Made by a program: the position numbers and the translations under genes. From contig NZ_KB899544.1 in the NCBI RefSeq assembly GCF_000378345.1, positions 620,001 to 684,000 on the forward strand: a DNA stretch of 64,000 bases, given 5' to 3'. Position 1 is the stretch's first letter, and each line of letters begins with the position of its first letter. This document shows, in pieces, positions 37,768 to 47,530 of the stretch. This DNA comes from Hirschia maritima DSM 19733. GTDB lineage: Bacteria > Pseudomonadota > Alphaproteobacteria > Caulobacterales > Hyphomonadaceae. A model generated the notes under the pieces. It was given only the letters and a program-made list of their open reading frames with translations, was not told the DNA's origin and did no database searches.

Positions 37768-37908
37768 ATTTGTATTAGAGTGACGAGATATATTTATGCA
37801 AGGATATTTAGAAAATTAGATCATATGAAAGTAGGTCTATAGTCTATTGCCAATTAAATTGTTCTGCCACATGGTGGCATATTCCGCATTGAAATTTAGT
37901 AATTGTAT

Positions 37909-39135
37909 ATGTCCCTCGCTGATAACTCTCCATCTTCCGAAAAAATAGCTACGGGTAAAATTGCTGCTAAATCGGGCAAAAGAATGTGGTGGTTTGTGCA
38001 CCATTGGGTTGGACTGAAATTGTCCATATTGATGAGTTTCATTCTTCTAACCGGAACTCTTGCGGTGTTCTCAAATGAAATTGATTGGCTAGTTCATAAA
38101 GGCATGCGGGCAGAAGTAAGTGCTCAAAATGTAGAGTGGGCTGACATTGCCATATCTGTGAATAAAGCTTTTCCGGAAGCTAAAATACAATCAATTGAAG
38201 CTCCAATCTCTTCTTACTTTGCAGCTCGGGCTGTTGTTAAAACCGAAAATGGTTCAAAACGTCTCGTTTATGTTCATCCAGAAACGTCCAATGTGCAGGC
38301 AGACTATGGTTGGATGACTGTCCAGCGAACAATACGCTTTATGCATCGGCATCTATTTCTGCCTAAGGCTTGGGGAGTTCCTATTGTTTCGAGTTTGTCC
38401 ATCGCGCTGTTGATTTCATTGGTGACATCATTGGTTGTTTACAAGAAGTGGTGGCGAGGCTTTTTCAAACCCATTCGTTTTTCAAAGCCGAGATTATTTT
38501 TAGGTGATTTTCATAGATTAATTGGTGTCTGGAGTTTGTGGTTTGTCACTATTATCTCAATAACCAGTCTATGGTATTTCATCGAAAGCACGGGCGGAGC
38601 AGCGCCTGATCAGATAGAGTCCGCAGGTAGTTCATCAACTAAGCTAAGCCATGCCAGTCTTGTCTCAAACTTAGAGCATGCACTCCTCGCTGCAACGACA
38701 GAACGTCCAGAACTAAAGATACGAGAAGTTTTGTTTCCAGAAGAAGGAAGTGCAGCTTTTGGATTCCGCGGACAAGAAGATGAAATATTGGTGCGTGATC
38801 GCGTCAATGCGATTTGGGTCGATGCGATCAATTTTCAAACAGTTTTAAATTTACATGCTGATGAGCTTAGTGTTCATGCAAGAATTGCTGAAGCAGCTGA
38901 TCCAATTCATTTTGGAATTTGGGGAGGGTTTTGGTCACGTTTTATCTGGTTCGTATTTGGTCTTGCGTTGACGTGTTTGTCAGTCTCGGGCGTTACGATC
39001 TATGGGCTGCGGATCTCTAAGGAAGTCCAAGTCAGAGAAATAAGCAAGAGCATTGTAACTGGAACTCACATTGTTGGTTGTGTGTCCATCGTTATTATAT
39101 TGATGGCAGTATTTTTGATGATCAAGTCTTTCTGA
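37909..39135 (+). CDS. PepSY-associated TM protein (PiuB-like)
   Basis: This 408-residue inner-membrane protein has four or more membrane segments (~25-48, ~165-190, ~210-230, ~345-370 and ~385-405) and periplasmic PepSY domains (~60-140 and ~245-320). The pattern WWFVHHWVGLKLSILMSFILLTG is typical in part for PepSY_TM proteins linked to siderophore receptors, where some reduce or release iron. Conserved His in HHWVG, MHRHLF and DFHRLIGVWSLWF may bind haem. The ATG at 37909 is chosen over TTG at 37903. It is divergent from the TonB receptor. Confidence 0.87.
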   Translation: MSLADNSPSSEKIATGKIAAKSGKRMWWFVHHWVGLKLSILMSFILLTGTLAVFSNEIDWLVHKGMRAEVSAQNVEWADIAISVNKAFPEAKIQSIEAPISSYFAARAVVKTENGSKRLVYVHPETSNVQADYGWMTVQRTIRFMHRHLFLPKAWGVPIVSSLSIALLISLVTSLVVYKKWWRGFFKPIRFSKPRLFLGDFHRLIGVWSLWFVTIISITSLWYFIESTGGAAPDQIESAGSSSTKLSHASLVSNLEHALLAATTERPELKIREVLFPEEGSAAFGFRGQEDEILVRDRVNAIWVDAINFQTVLNLHADELSVHARIAEAADPIHFGIWGGFWSRFIWFVFGLALTCLSVSGVTIYGLRISKEVQVREISKSIVTGTHIVGCVSIVIILMAVFLMIKSF

Positions 39136-39327
39136 TAATGAACCTATTTGAGTAAAAAAGTTTGAATAATGACCAAAATATAGTTTTTTTATATAGTTTT
39201 TGTCGATTTTTGTTCTGATCGTTGCTTGCCATTTTTGCCGTTACATTATTACTCTAAGTATAAATAAACTGAACATTCGTACGAGAATTCATTGTGTGTT
39301 TCGGACGCGCTGCGGGAGGCGGGGTAT

Positions 39328-42300
39328 ATGAAGAGAATAAGTGAAGTATTCGTCATTGGTGCTTTTGCATTGATGAGCAGCATGACTTCAGCTTGGGCAG
39401 ATGAGGCAGAAGAACAAAAGCCTCTTTCAAGCCCAACATTTGATGCTTTTAAACTGAGAAATATTGGACCAGCATTCATGTCTGGTCGTATCGCAGATAT
39501 TATCATTGAACCTGAGGAACCAGCGACATGGATCGTGGGCGTAGGGTCTGGTGGCGTCTGGAAAACTGAAAACGCTGGTACAACGTGGACGTCTCTGTTC
39601 GATGGGCAAGGCTCATATTCCATCGGTGCGCTGGGAGATGATCCATCTGATCCAAACAGAATTTGGGTTGGAACAGGGGAGAACCACGGTGGACGTCACA
39701 ATGGGTTTGGAGATGGAATCTACAAATCTGATGATGGTGGAGCCACTTGGGAGAAAAAGGGGCTTGAAGCTTCAGAACACATTTCAAAAATTATTGTTCA
39801 CCCTGAGGATTCAAATACAGTTTGGGTTGCATCTCAGGGGCCTCTCTGGTCTCCAGGTGGGGAACGTGGGGTGTTCAAGACTACCGATGGCGGTGAAACT
39901 TGGACAAATACGTTATCTTCCGGAGAATATACAGGGGCTACAGATTTAGTCATTGATCCGAGCAACCCTGATCGTCTCTACGCAGCTATGTGGCAACACC
40001 ATCGTACAGTTGCCTCCTATGTAGGGGGAGGTCCTGAAAGTGGTCTTTGGAAATCTGATGATGGTGGTGAAACTTGGATTGAACTAAAGTCTGGTCTTCC
40101 TGAAGGAAATATGGGGAAAATTGGTCTAGCCATTTCACCTATGCAGCCAGATGTTTTATATGCCGCTATCGAGTTGGACTTACGTGAAGGTGGTGTTTGG
40201 AAATCTGTAAATCGCGGTGCAAGCTGGGAGAAAATGTCGGATACAGTGAGTGGCGGAACAGGTCCTCACTATTATCAAGAGCTTTATGCGAGCCCGCACC
40301 ACTTTGACCGTATTTACCTTGTATCAAATGCGTCGCAGATCTCACACGATGGTGGTGCTACTTTTAGCGGTCTAAACAATGAATATAAACACGTTGATGA
40401 CCATGCAATTGCATTCCACCCCGAAGACCCAGACTACATCATGTTTGGGTCAGACGGCGGGCTATATGAAAGTTATGATCATACAAAGACATGGCGTTTT
40501 ATCGATAATCTACCGATAACACAGTTCTATAAGGTTGCTGTGGATGACGCAGAGCCATTCTACAATGTTTTTGGTGGTACTCAGGATAACAATTCACAAG
40601 GTGGCCCGTCTCGTACGGACAGTATTCAGGGGATTCGAAATTCTGATTGGTTTGTGACTTTGTGGGGGGATGGACATCAATCTGCAACAGAACCCGGTAA
40701 TCCAGATATCATATATGCTCAGTGGCAGCAGGGTAACTTGACCCGTGTTGACCGCACGACTGGTGAATTTGTTTACATTAAGCCACAACCTCAGCCGGGT
40801 GATGCTATTGAACGCTGGAACTGGGATGCACCTATTCTCGTCAGTCAGCACCAGCCGGAGCGACTTTATTTTGCTTCACAGCGAGTATGGCGTTCTGATG
40901 ATCGTGGTGACAGCTGGACAGCTATTTCCGGTGACCTAACACGTGATGAAGACCGCATGAAGCTTCCAGTTCAAGGGCGTCAATGGAGCTGGGAAGCTGG
41001 TTGGGACATATATGCGATGTCTCAATACAACACGATCACTTCACTTGGAGAGTCTCCGCTAAATGAGAACCTGATTTATGTGGGTACTGATGATGGTCTC
41101 ATTCAGATCACAGAAAATGGTGGTGAAACTTGGAGCAAAGTGGAAGTTGGTCGTCTTCCTGGGGTGCCGAAAACAGCATTTGTAAATGATATTCGGGCTG
41201 ATCTTTTCGATGAAGATACGGTATATATCGCGCTGGATAATCACAAATACGGTGATTATGCTCCGTATCTTTTGAAGAGTACAAATCGCGGGAAATCTTG
41301 GAAAAGTATATCAGGGAATTTAGAGGACCGTCATTTGGTGTGGCGTCTCGTGCAAGATCATGTGAATCCAAACTTACTATTTTCTGCAACGGAATTTGGA
41401 CTATTTTTCACTCTTGATGGTGGAAAAAAATGGGTTGAATTTACTGGAGATGCACCAACAATTTCATTCCGCGATGTGACTATTCAACGCCGCGAAGATG
41501 ATTTGGTTGCTGCCAGTTTTGGTCGCGGTTTCTTTATAGTAGATGATATTTCTCCACTAAGGTCGCTGAGCGAGCAAAGCCTTGAGCAAGAAGTAATGTT
41601 GTTCCCTGGGCGCGATGCGCTTTGGTATATTGAGCAACCGACATTGGCCTTCAATGAAGGTGGATCTCAGGGACATGGATATTACCGTGCACCAAATCCA
41701 CCATTTGGAGCGAACTTCACTTACTATTTGAAGGACGATATCCTTTCGTTGAAAGAGCAACGTACTAAATCGGAAAAACCGAAAATTGAAGCAGGTGATG
41801 ACACTCCATTCCCAGGATTTGGAGCGATTACAGCTGAACTTCAGGAGGTTGAACCTACAATTTGGCTCACAGTGAGAGATTCCGACGGCAACGTCGTTAG
41901 ACGTTTAAAGGGGCCTGCGAAGAAAGGGTTCCACCGCGTTAATTGGGATTTGCGTTATCCTTACCAAGGTATTGCAGCGGTAAGCGAGTCTCCTGATGAT
42001 GAACCGACGGGCTTCCTGGTTGCACCTGGTGAGTACACCGTTTCATTGTCTAAACGTGTTCGAGGAATTTCCGAAGAACTAGTGGCACCGCAAACTTTTG
42101 TAGTGAGGCGCATGCGCAATGGCGTTTTGGCGGATCAATCTGATGCTTCAGAGTTCTGGGCTGAAGTTTCTAAGTTCAATCGCTCTGTGACGGCCGTTGA
42201 TGCTAAATTGGCAGAAGTAGAAGGCAAACTAACATTGATGGCAATCGCAACCGAGCGAGTTTCCGGCGGTGATCCAGTTGTCTTAGAAAATGGCTTGCAG

Positions 42301-42600
42301 AGTATTCGCAATGAAGTGAATGCTGTCGCGAGCCTTATAAATGGCAATGCAGCGCGAAATGCTGTTTATGAGAGAACTCAACCAACTGTAAGAAGCCGTT
42401 TAGGGGTAGTACTTACAGGATTAGCAAGATCAACTTATGGTCCAACGCAGACGCTTCGTGATCAGTTTGATATTGCTCAATCAGAGTTTGGTCCTATTCA
42501 AAACCGCTTAACGACGCTCGTTGATGTGACGATTCCAAACTTTGAAGCTGAACTTGCTGAAGCTGGTGCGCCTTGGGTGCCAGGTTCAAAACTTCCATAA
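39328..42600 (+). CDS. Secreted VPS10/BNR-repeat (sortilin-like) protein
   Basis: The 1090-residue product has a signal peptide (cleavage after SAWA, ~25) and an N-terminal beta-propeller made of repeated Asp-box motifs such as SDDGGATWEKKG, TTDGGETWTN, SDDGGETWIE and STNRGKSWKS. The C-terminal ~350 residues are a separate domain ending in a helical bundle. Such proteins are annotated as glycosyl-hydrolase-like or VPS10 domain proteins; catalytic function is unproven. The start is the ATG at 39328 with GGAGG 8 bases upstream, not a TTG at 39292. It is preceded by a ~190-base AT-rich region with repeated TATAGTTTTT. Confidence 0.88.
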   Translation: MKRISEVFVIGAFALMSSMTSAWADEAEEQKPLSSPTFDAFKLRNIGPAFMSGRIADIIIEPEEPATWIVGVGSGGVWKTENAGTTWTSLFDGQGSYSIGALGDDPSDPNRIWVGTGENHGGRHNGFGDGIYKSDDGGATWEKKGLEASEHISKIIVHPEDSNTVWVASQGPLWSPGGERGVFKTTDGGETWTNTLSSGEYTGATDLVIDPSNPDRLYAAMWQHHRTVASYVGGGPESGLWKSDDGGETWIELKSGLPEGNMGKIGLAISPMQPDVLYAAIELDLREGGVWKSVNRGASWEKMSDTVSGGTGPHYYQELYASPHHFDRIYLVSNASQISHDGGATFSGLNNEYKHVDDHAIAFHPEDPDYIMFGSDGGLYESYDHTKTWRFIDNLPITQFYKVAVDDAEPFYNVFGGTQDNNSQGGPSRTDSIQGIRNSDWFVTLWGDGHQSATEPGNPDIIYAQWQQGNLTRVDRTTGEFVYIKPQPQPGDAIERWNWDAPILVSQHQPERLYFASQRVWRSDDRGDSWTAISGDLTRDEDRMKLPVQGRQWSWEAGWDIYAMSQYNTITSLGESPLNENLIYVGTDDGLIQITENGGETWSKVEVGRLPGVPKTAFVNDIRADLFDEDTVYIALDNHKYGDYAPYLLKSTNRGKSWKSISGNLEDRHLVWRLVQDHVNPNLLFSATEFGLFFTLDGGKKWVEFTGDAPTISFRDVTIQRREDDLVAASFGRGFFIVDDISPLRSLSEQSLEQEVMLFPGRDALWYIEQPTLAFNEGGSQGHGYYRAPNPPFGANFTYYLKDDILSLKEQRTKSEKPKIEAGDDTPFPGFGAITAELQEVEPTIWLTVRDSDGNVVRRLKGPAKKGFHRVNWDLRYPYQGIAAVSESPDDEPTGFLVAPGEYTVSLSKRVRGISEELVAPQTFVVRRMRNGVLADQSDASEFWAEVSKFNRSVTAVDAKLAEVEGKLTLMAIATERVSGGDPVVLENGLQSIRNEVNAVASLINGNAARNAVYERTQPTVRSRLGVVLTGLARSTYGPTQTLRDQFDIAQSEFGPIQNRLTTLVDVTIPNFEAELAEAGAPWVPGSKLP

Positions 42601-42606
42601 CACCCA

Positions 42607-42645
42607 AACCGCCGAGCTTCATAAAGGCTCGGCGGTTTTATTTTT
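42607..42645 (+). terminator. Rho-independent terminator after the BNR-repeat gene
   Basis: ACCGCCGAGC (42608-42617) pairs perfectly with GCTCGGCGGT (42627-42636), and a T-rich run follows. It closes the long monocistronic gene before the SLC13 transporter. Confidence 0.9.
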
Positions 42646-42750
42646 TACCAAATTTGCATAACTAAAATGTTTCTGTTGGTCTTTGAAGTATTCTGACTAT
42701 GCTACAAATTCATAGGTCGAGGGCTTTAAGAGGTTCTGGCAGAGCAGGGG

Positions 42751-44241
42751 ATGATTTTGGTAAAAGATCAGATTGATAGCGAGACAAAATCATTTCATTC
42801 GGCGAAGTCTATAGGTCTTTGGGCGGGTGTCGGCGTAGCAGCTTTGTTGCAGTTGTTTCCTGCACCTGACGGGTTATCTTCTGAAGGTTGGGTAATTGTG
42901 TCTCTGGCCCTGTGGATGGCAATCTGGTGGATTACCGAGGCAGTACCAATTGGGGTTACATCGCTTCTACCTATCGTGATTGTTCCGTTATCTGGCGTGT
43001 TGCCAATTAAGGAAGCAGTTGTTCCCTATTCCAGTCCTATAGTTCTTCTTTTAATGGGAGGGTTTATTGCTGCAAAATCAATTGAAAAGTGGAATTTGCA
43101 CACTCGTCTTGCTTTAAATATCGTGGTGCGAGTGGGCGATCACCCTAAAGCGTTGATCGCAGGTTTCTTGATGGCATCAGCGGTGCTGTCCATGTGGATT
43201 TCCAATACTGCCACGACTATTATGTTGGCTCCCATAGGTTTATCTGTTGCTAGAGCGATAACGGGGGAGGCCAAAAAAAATGACGGATTGGTTGTGGCTG
43301 TGTTGTTGGCAATAGCTTATGGAGCATCCATAGGTGGTTTGGGAACACCTGTAGGTACACCAACCAATTTAATCGTCATTGGATATCTTCAAGAATTTGC
43401 CCAATATAATATCGACTTTGCGCAATGGATGTCGATTGGTTTGCCTATGGTTGCAGTTATGTTGCCAGCAGCTTGGTTTGTACTGACCCATTGGGGTGCG
43501 AAGATTGCGTCTGACGAGCATGGCCGTGGAGGAGGTGTCGTTCAAGAGCGATTGGACGCACTGGGAAAAATGTCTACGCCCGAATTTAGAACTCTAATTA
43601 CTTTTTCAGTCATAGCGATTCTTTGGATTGTTCGTCGTCCATTGAATGGATTGGAATTGTTTGGAGCCACTCCGTTTCAATATTTGACCGATCACATAAT
43701 CGCAATTGGGGGTGCGATTTTGATGTTTGTCGTGCCAGCCGGGAAAAGTACTGAAAAAGGGACAAAGCTATTGGATTGGGACAACGCTAAACAAATCCCA
43801 TGGGAAGTCGTTTTATTGTTTGGTGGAGGGTTGAGCCTTGCTTTGGGGATTTCAGAGTCTGGTTTGGCATTATGGTTGGCGACTAAAATGGGAGGATTAA
43901 CTTCCGCTCCAACTTTGATACTCATTCTGGTGTTAGTATCAGTTGTCATTTTCTCAACAGAGATCGTAAGCAATGTTGCAACGGCGACGGCTACGTTGCC
44001 AATATTAGGCGCTATGGCTGGCAATTCTGGGATGGAATTGACGACATTGGCTGTGCCAGTCGCGATGGCGGCGAGTTGCGCGTTTATGTTGCCGATGGCA
44101 ACCGGACCAAATGCAATCGTATTTGGAACTGGTCGAGTTTCAATGTCTCGCATGGCAAGTATTGGGTTGAAACTAAACATTTTGGGCGTTGGTCTTATTA
44201 CAACAGTTTTATACTGGTTGATGCCTATTGTGTTTTCCTAA
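42751..44241 (+). CDS. SLC13/DASS-family sodium:carboxylate symporter
   Basis: The 496-residue inner-membrane protein has ~11 hydrophobic segments and the DASS signatures: WITEAVPIGVTSLLPI, the SNT motif in WISNTATTIMLAP, GASIGGLGTPVGTPTNLI, and the second SNT-like loop EIVSNVATATATLPI. ATGPNAIVFGTGR is the C-terminal sodium/carboxylate site. Members import C4-dicarboxylates such as succinate, or citrate or sulfate. The SNT/NTATT form suits dicarboxylates. It starts ~100 bases after the terminator and is followed by mgtE. Confidence 0.92.
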   Translation: MILVKDQIDSETKSFHSAKSIGLWAGVGVAALLQLFPAPDGLSSEGWVIVSLALWMAIWWITEAVPIGVTSLLPIVIVPLSGVLPIKEAVVPYSSPIVLLLMGGFIAAKSIEKWNLHTRLALNIVVRVGDHPKALIAGFLMASAVLSMWISNTATTIMLAPIGLSVARAITGEAKKNDGLVVAVLLAIAYGASIGGLGTPVGTPTNLIVIGYLQEFAQYNIDFAQWMSIGLPMVAVMLPAAWFVLTHWGAKIASDEHGRGGGVVQERLDALGKMSTPEFRTLITFSVIAILWIVRRPLNGLELFGATPFQYLTDHIIAIGGAILMFVVPAGKSTEKGTKLLDWDNAKQIPWEVVLLFGGGLSLALGISESGLALWLATKMGGLTSAPTLILILVLVSVVIFSTEIVSNVATATATLPILGAMAGNSGMELTTLAVPVAMAASCAFMLPMATGPNAIVFGTGRVSMSRMASIGLKLNILGVGLITTVLYWLMPIVFS

Positions 44242-44313
44242 GCTTAAACACTCTCGCATTGTTTTCTAATTTGGTTTAAGCACGACCTAGGAATCAGTCT
44301 GCAGGGCCTCAGC

Positions 44314-45708
44314 ATGACTCAAAATTCAAAACATTTAAAAGATGATATAGACGAACGTCCTGGCGATACGGCTGGTGTGGATGCAGAAACTGTCGGACAT
44401 TTTGTCGAGCTTGTTGAGGTTGGTGCTCGTGATGGATTGATTGTCGCGATGGAAGATCTGCACCCAGCTGACATGGCGGATGTGTTTGAACAAATGCCGC
44501 CGCATGTGTTTAAACAAGCTGTAAAACTGCTGCGGGATCAATTACCTGCAGACATGATCGCAGAATTGTCCGAAGATCTTCGCGCTGGCGTACTAGATGA
44601 ATTGTCAGACCAAATTGTCGCTGATGTACTTGAAGATCTGGATTCCGATGACGCTGTTTTACTGGCAGCTGACCTTGAAGATGACCGTCAGGAACGAGTC
44701 TTTGAACAGATCAATGCGTCTGATCGCGCGGCGATTGAGACATCCCTAAATTTTGATGAGGAAACAGCTGGTCGATTGATGCAGCGCGACTTTGTCGCTG
44801 CTCCAGAGTTTTGGACCGTTGGTCAAGCAATTGATCATATGCGTTCCGCGGAAGACTTACCGGAACCATTTTTTGAAGTTTATTTGGTGGACCCTGCCTT
44901 CAGATTAACAGGAGTGGTGCCTTTATCCGTTCTCATTCGCGCTTCTAGAACGACACCTTTGAAAGAGTTGGGTGTTGAGCTGTCTGCAGCGGTGAAACCG
45001 GAAATGGATCAAGAGGAAGTCGCTTATCTTTTCCAACAATACAATCTTGCCTCTGCACCTGTGGTAGATGAAGGCGGTAGGCTTACAGGTATGATCACCG
45101 TGGATGACATGGTGGATGTTATTCAAGAAGAGAATAAAGAAGATTTATTGGCTCTTTCGGGTGTGAATGATGGTGGGTCCTATCAAACAGTTTGGGATGC
45201 AGTTTTATCACGAGCGCCTTGGTTAGGTGTAAATCTATTTACTGCGTTTTTGGCTTCAGGAGCGATCTCCTTTTTTGAAGATACACTTTCACAAATCATA
45301 GCGTTGGCTGTCTTAATGCCTGTTGTTGCTGCACTTGGGGGGAATGCTGGGTCACAAGCTCTCGCAGTAACTGTGCGAGCCATCGCTGAACGCGATATGA
45401 TGGGGGCAAGAGCAGGGCAAGCTGTAAGACGTGAATTGTTCACTGCTGTATTGAATGGGATAATTTTTTCAATCGGCGTTGGATTAATTGCATTGATTTG
45501 GTTCAACGATCCGCGATTGGCTGGTGTCATAAGTATAGCGATGTTCTGTACTTTTATCTGGGCAGGACTTGCGGGCGTTCTCGTGCCACTCACTTTGCAA
45601 AAACTTGGAGCCGACCCGGCAGTGGCATCTTCAGTCTTTGTGTTAACAAGTGTTGATATTGTTGGATTTTGCGCGTTCTTAGGGTTGGCGACAATCGTGT
45701 TGCTTTAA
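44314..45708 (+). CDS. mgtE: Magnesium transporter MgtE
   Basis: MgtE is a dimeric, Mg2+-gated channel. The 464-residue product has the cytosolic N domain (~20-145, HPADMADVFEQMP, DLDSDDAVLL), two CBS domains (~150-270, ending ITVDDMVDVIQEE), a connecting helix and five membrane segments from ~300. The pore motif is in MPVVAALGGNAGSQALAVTVRA. The gating acidic residues of the N and CBS domains are retained. It is 72 bases after the SLC13 gene. I see no M-box riboswitch in that gap. Confidence 0.95.
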   Translation: MTQNSKHLKDDIDERPGDTAGVDAETVGHFVELVEVGARDGLIVAMEDLHPADMADVFEQMPPHVFKQAVKLLRDQLPADMIAELSEDLRAGVLDELSDQIVADVLEDLDSDDAVLLAADLEDDRQERVFEQINASDRAAIETSLNFDEETAGRLMQRDFVAAPEFWTVGQAIDHMRSAEDLPEPFFEVYLVDPAFRLTGVVPLSVLIRASRTTPLKELGVELSAAVKPEMDQEEVAYLFQQYNLASAPVVDEGGRLTGMITVDDMVDVIQEENKEDLLALSGVNDGGSYQTVWDAVLSRAPWLGVNLFTAFLASGAISFFEDTLSQIIALAVLMPVVAALGGNAGSQALAVTVRAIAERDMMGARAGQAVRRELFTAVLNGIIFSIGVGLIALIWFNDPRLAGVISIAMFCTFIWAGLAGVLVPLTLQKLGADPAVASSVFVLTSVDIVGFCAFLGLATIVLL

Positions 45709-45786
45709 TCTTGCCGCAAAACAGGCATCCTTATTGCATAAACTTGGCTAGATTATAGGATTTTTTGTAACCTTCGGGCCAAGCGT

Positions 45787-47520
45787 ATGACCATTTCACT
45801 TCGTATTTCTCGTTCAGGACTTGCTCTTATCAAGAGTTTTGAAGGTTTTCGAGAGCGTGCAACACGTCTTCCAGATGGTCGTTGGGTTGTTGGTTATGGG
45901 CATGTAAAATCTGCGCGTGAAGGTGTGAGGGTTTCTCAAGAAGATGCAGAAGCCTTACTCATTTATGATTTGAAGCCTATCGAACAGGGGCTAGATGACC
46001 TTGTTTTTTCTCCTCTGAATCAAAACCAACACGACGCAATAGTTTCTTTTGTTTCAAACATTTCACTTGGACTGTTTCAGGAGAGTGAAGTTCTTCGCAG
46101 ATTAAATGTTGGTGATCATTTGGGTGCTGCCCAAGCTATGGATGTTTGGCGCAAGGCCCGCATCAATGGCCAAGTATATGTCGTGGATGCCCTTGTGCGT
46201 AGGCGTGCTATTGAGAAATCACTATTTCTAGAGCACCCAGATGGCCGTGCAACCGCTGCAACGCCACTAGTTGCACCGCAGTTGGATACAGAGCTTCAGC
46301 TAGTTTCATTTAAAGAAACCACAAAAACGCAGAATTCTGATGTTGAAAGCATGACGAGTGCTATTGAAGAATTGTTGGCGAACGGATCACCGATTCCCGA
46401 AACGGCACAACCTGTTGAGGACATTAAGGATATCTTGTCTTCTAGTGAAACTGTAGAGTTCGACGAGAAGGCTTCAGAAGACAATGAAGTCGAAAACAAA
46501 GTCACCAACACAGACGTATTTGACGTAGCTGATTTGGATGAAAAAGAAATTGTTTTTATCGGTGATAAAGATGACGAAGTTTTTCAAGCCATCGGTGCAG
46601 AAGTTGATGATGCGCTAAAGCAGGCGGAGCAAGATGTTAACCCTGTAGCTGAAACAACTGAAGAAAACAGCGCCCGCCAAGACGACGCCGTTGAATTTTC
46701 TGAGCGTGAAGTCAATGCGTTTGACGCAATGGCGCTTGCCGTTGGTAAGGTCGAACGATTGGTTGCCAATGACGACGCACCCAAGAAAGAAACGAATACT
46801 GTTTCAGACAAAGACGCCGAATTGGTTGCAGTCATTGCCGACCTCAAAGCTGATGAAAAAACTCAAGATTTAGATTTGAAGTACAATCAAGAAACTCCTG
46901 AAGAAATTATCCAAGAGTTACTTGCTGAAAATCTTCAGGATGAAGCCACAGAAACAGAAAATGATGTAAAACCTGCTTCAGCGACACCTGGAAAAGCTGC
47001 GAGTGCAGTTGCTGAGAGATTGCAGAATATTTTCGAACCAGAAGTGCTGAGCCTTTCAGAGGAATTGAAAGAAAGTGCTCCTGACATTTCCGATGAAAAT
47101 GATGAAGTCTCATCAAGAGACGCATGGAATTTGTCAGAAGAATTAAAAGATGACGACATCAATGACGAGGTTTCAAAGCCTGAAGTCAAAGAAGGATATG
47201 GATACGCTACTGAGACTATCCAGAGTGATGCAAAGTATATTGATGATTTAGAAGAAGCATCGATCAATTTACCAGAATTGAATGAAGCTCAAGATATCGA
47301 AGGGGGGCAGGCAGGGCGCAGACTTTGGCTTAGCGCATTGATTGCATCGCTTGCGATAATAGTCTTTGGTATAGTTGATTTTTACAATAAAGCGCGTCCC
47401 GGGCATGCTATGAATCAAAGTACGATAGCTTTTGGTCCATTGATGATCGCTATCGGCGGTGTAGTCTTTCTCATGGCGGCATATTTCTTAATTTCCCGCA
47501 GAAAGCCTGCGCAAGACTAA
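45787..47520 (+). CDS. spmX: SpmX-like polarity factor with degenerate lysozyme domain
   Basis: The 577-residue protein has an N-terminal GH24 (phage-lysozyme) fold, ~1-150, a long acidic low-complexity middle (~165-500) and two C-terminal membrane helices (~515-535, ~545-567). This order is that of Caulobacter SpmX, which marks the stalked pole and recruits the kinase DivJ. In the active site the glutamate (E19, KSFEGF) remains. By alignment to T4 lysozyme the Asp20 and Thr26 positions are Leu28 and Val34, so muramidase activity is probably lost or altered. The acidic middle is longer than in Caulobacter. Absence of a signal peptide fits SpmX. Confidence 0.85.
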   Translation: MTISLRISRSGLALIKSFEGFRERATRLPDGRWVVGYGHVKSAREGVRVSQEDAEALLIYDLKPIEQGLDDLVFSPLNQNQHDAIVSFVSNISLGLFQESEVLRRLNVGDHLGAAQAMDVWRKARINGQVYVVDALVRRRAIEKSLFLEHPDGRATAATPLVAPQLDTELQLVSFKETTKTQNSDVESMTSAIEELLANGSPIPETAQPVEDIKDILSSSETVEFDEKASEDNEVENKVTNTDVFDVADLDEKEIVFIGDKDDEVFQAIGAEVDDALKQAEQDVNPVAETTEENSARQDDAVEFSEREVNAFDAMALAVGKVERLVANDDAPKKETNTVSDKDAELVAVIADLKADEKTQDLDLKYNQETPEEIIQELLAENLQDEATETENDVKPASATPGKAASAVAERLQNIFEPEVLSLSEELKESAPDISDENDEVSSRDAWNLSEELKDDDINDEVSKPEVKEGYGYATETIQSDAKYIDDLEEASINLPELNEAQDIEGGQAGRRLWLSALIASLAIIVFGIVDFYNKARPGHAMNQSTIAFGPLMIAIGGVVFLMAAYFLISRRKPAQD

Positions 47521-47530
47521 GCTTTAAGCA

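Noticed and set aside
39178-39201. Repeated TATAGTTTTT before the BNR-repeat gene
   Set aside because: AT-rich low-complexity DNA can give this by chance; no further support for an operator.
44242-44313. M-box magnesium riboswitch upstream of mgtE
   Set aside because: Only 72 bases are available and no M-box elements were seen.
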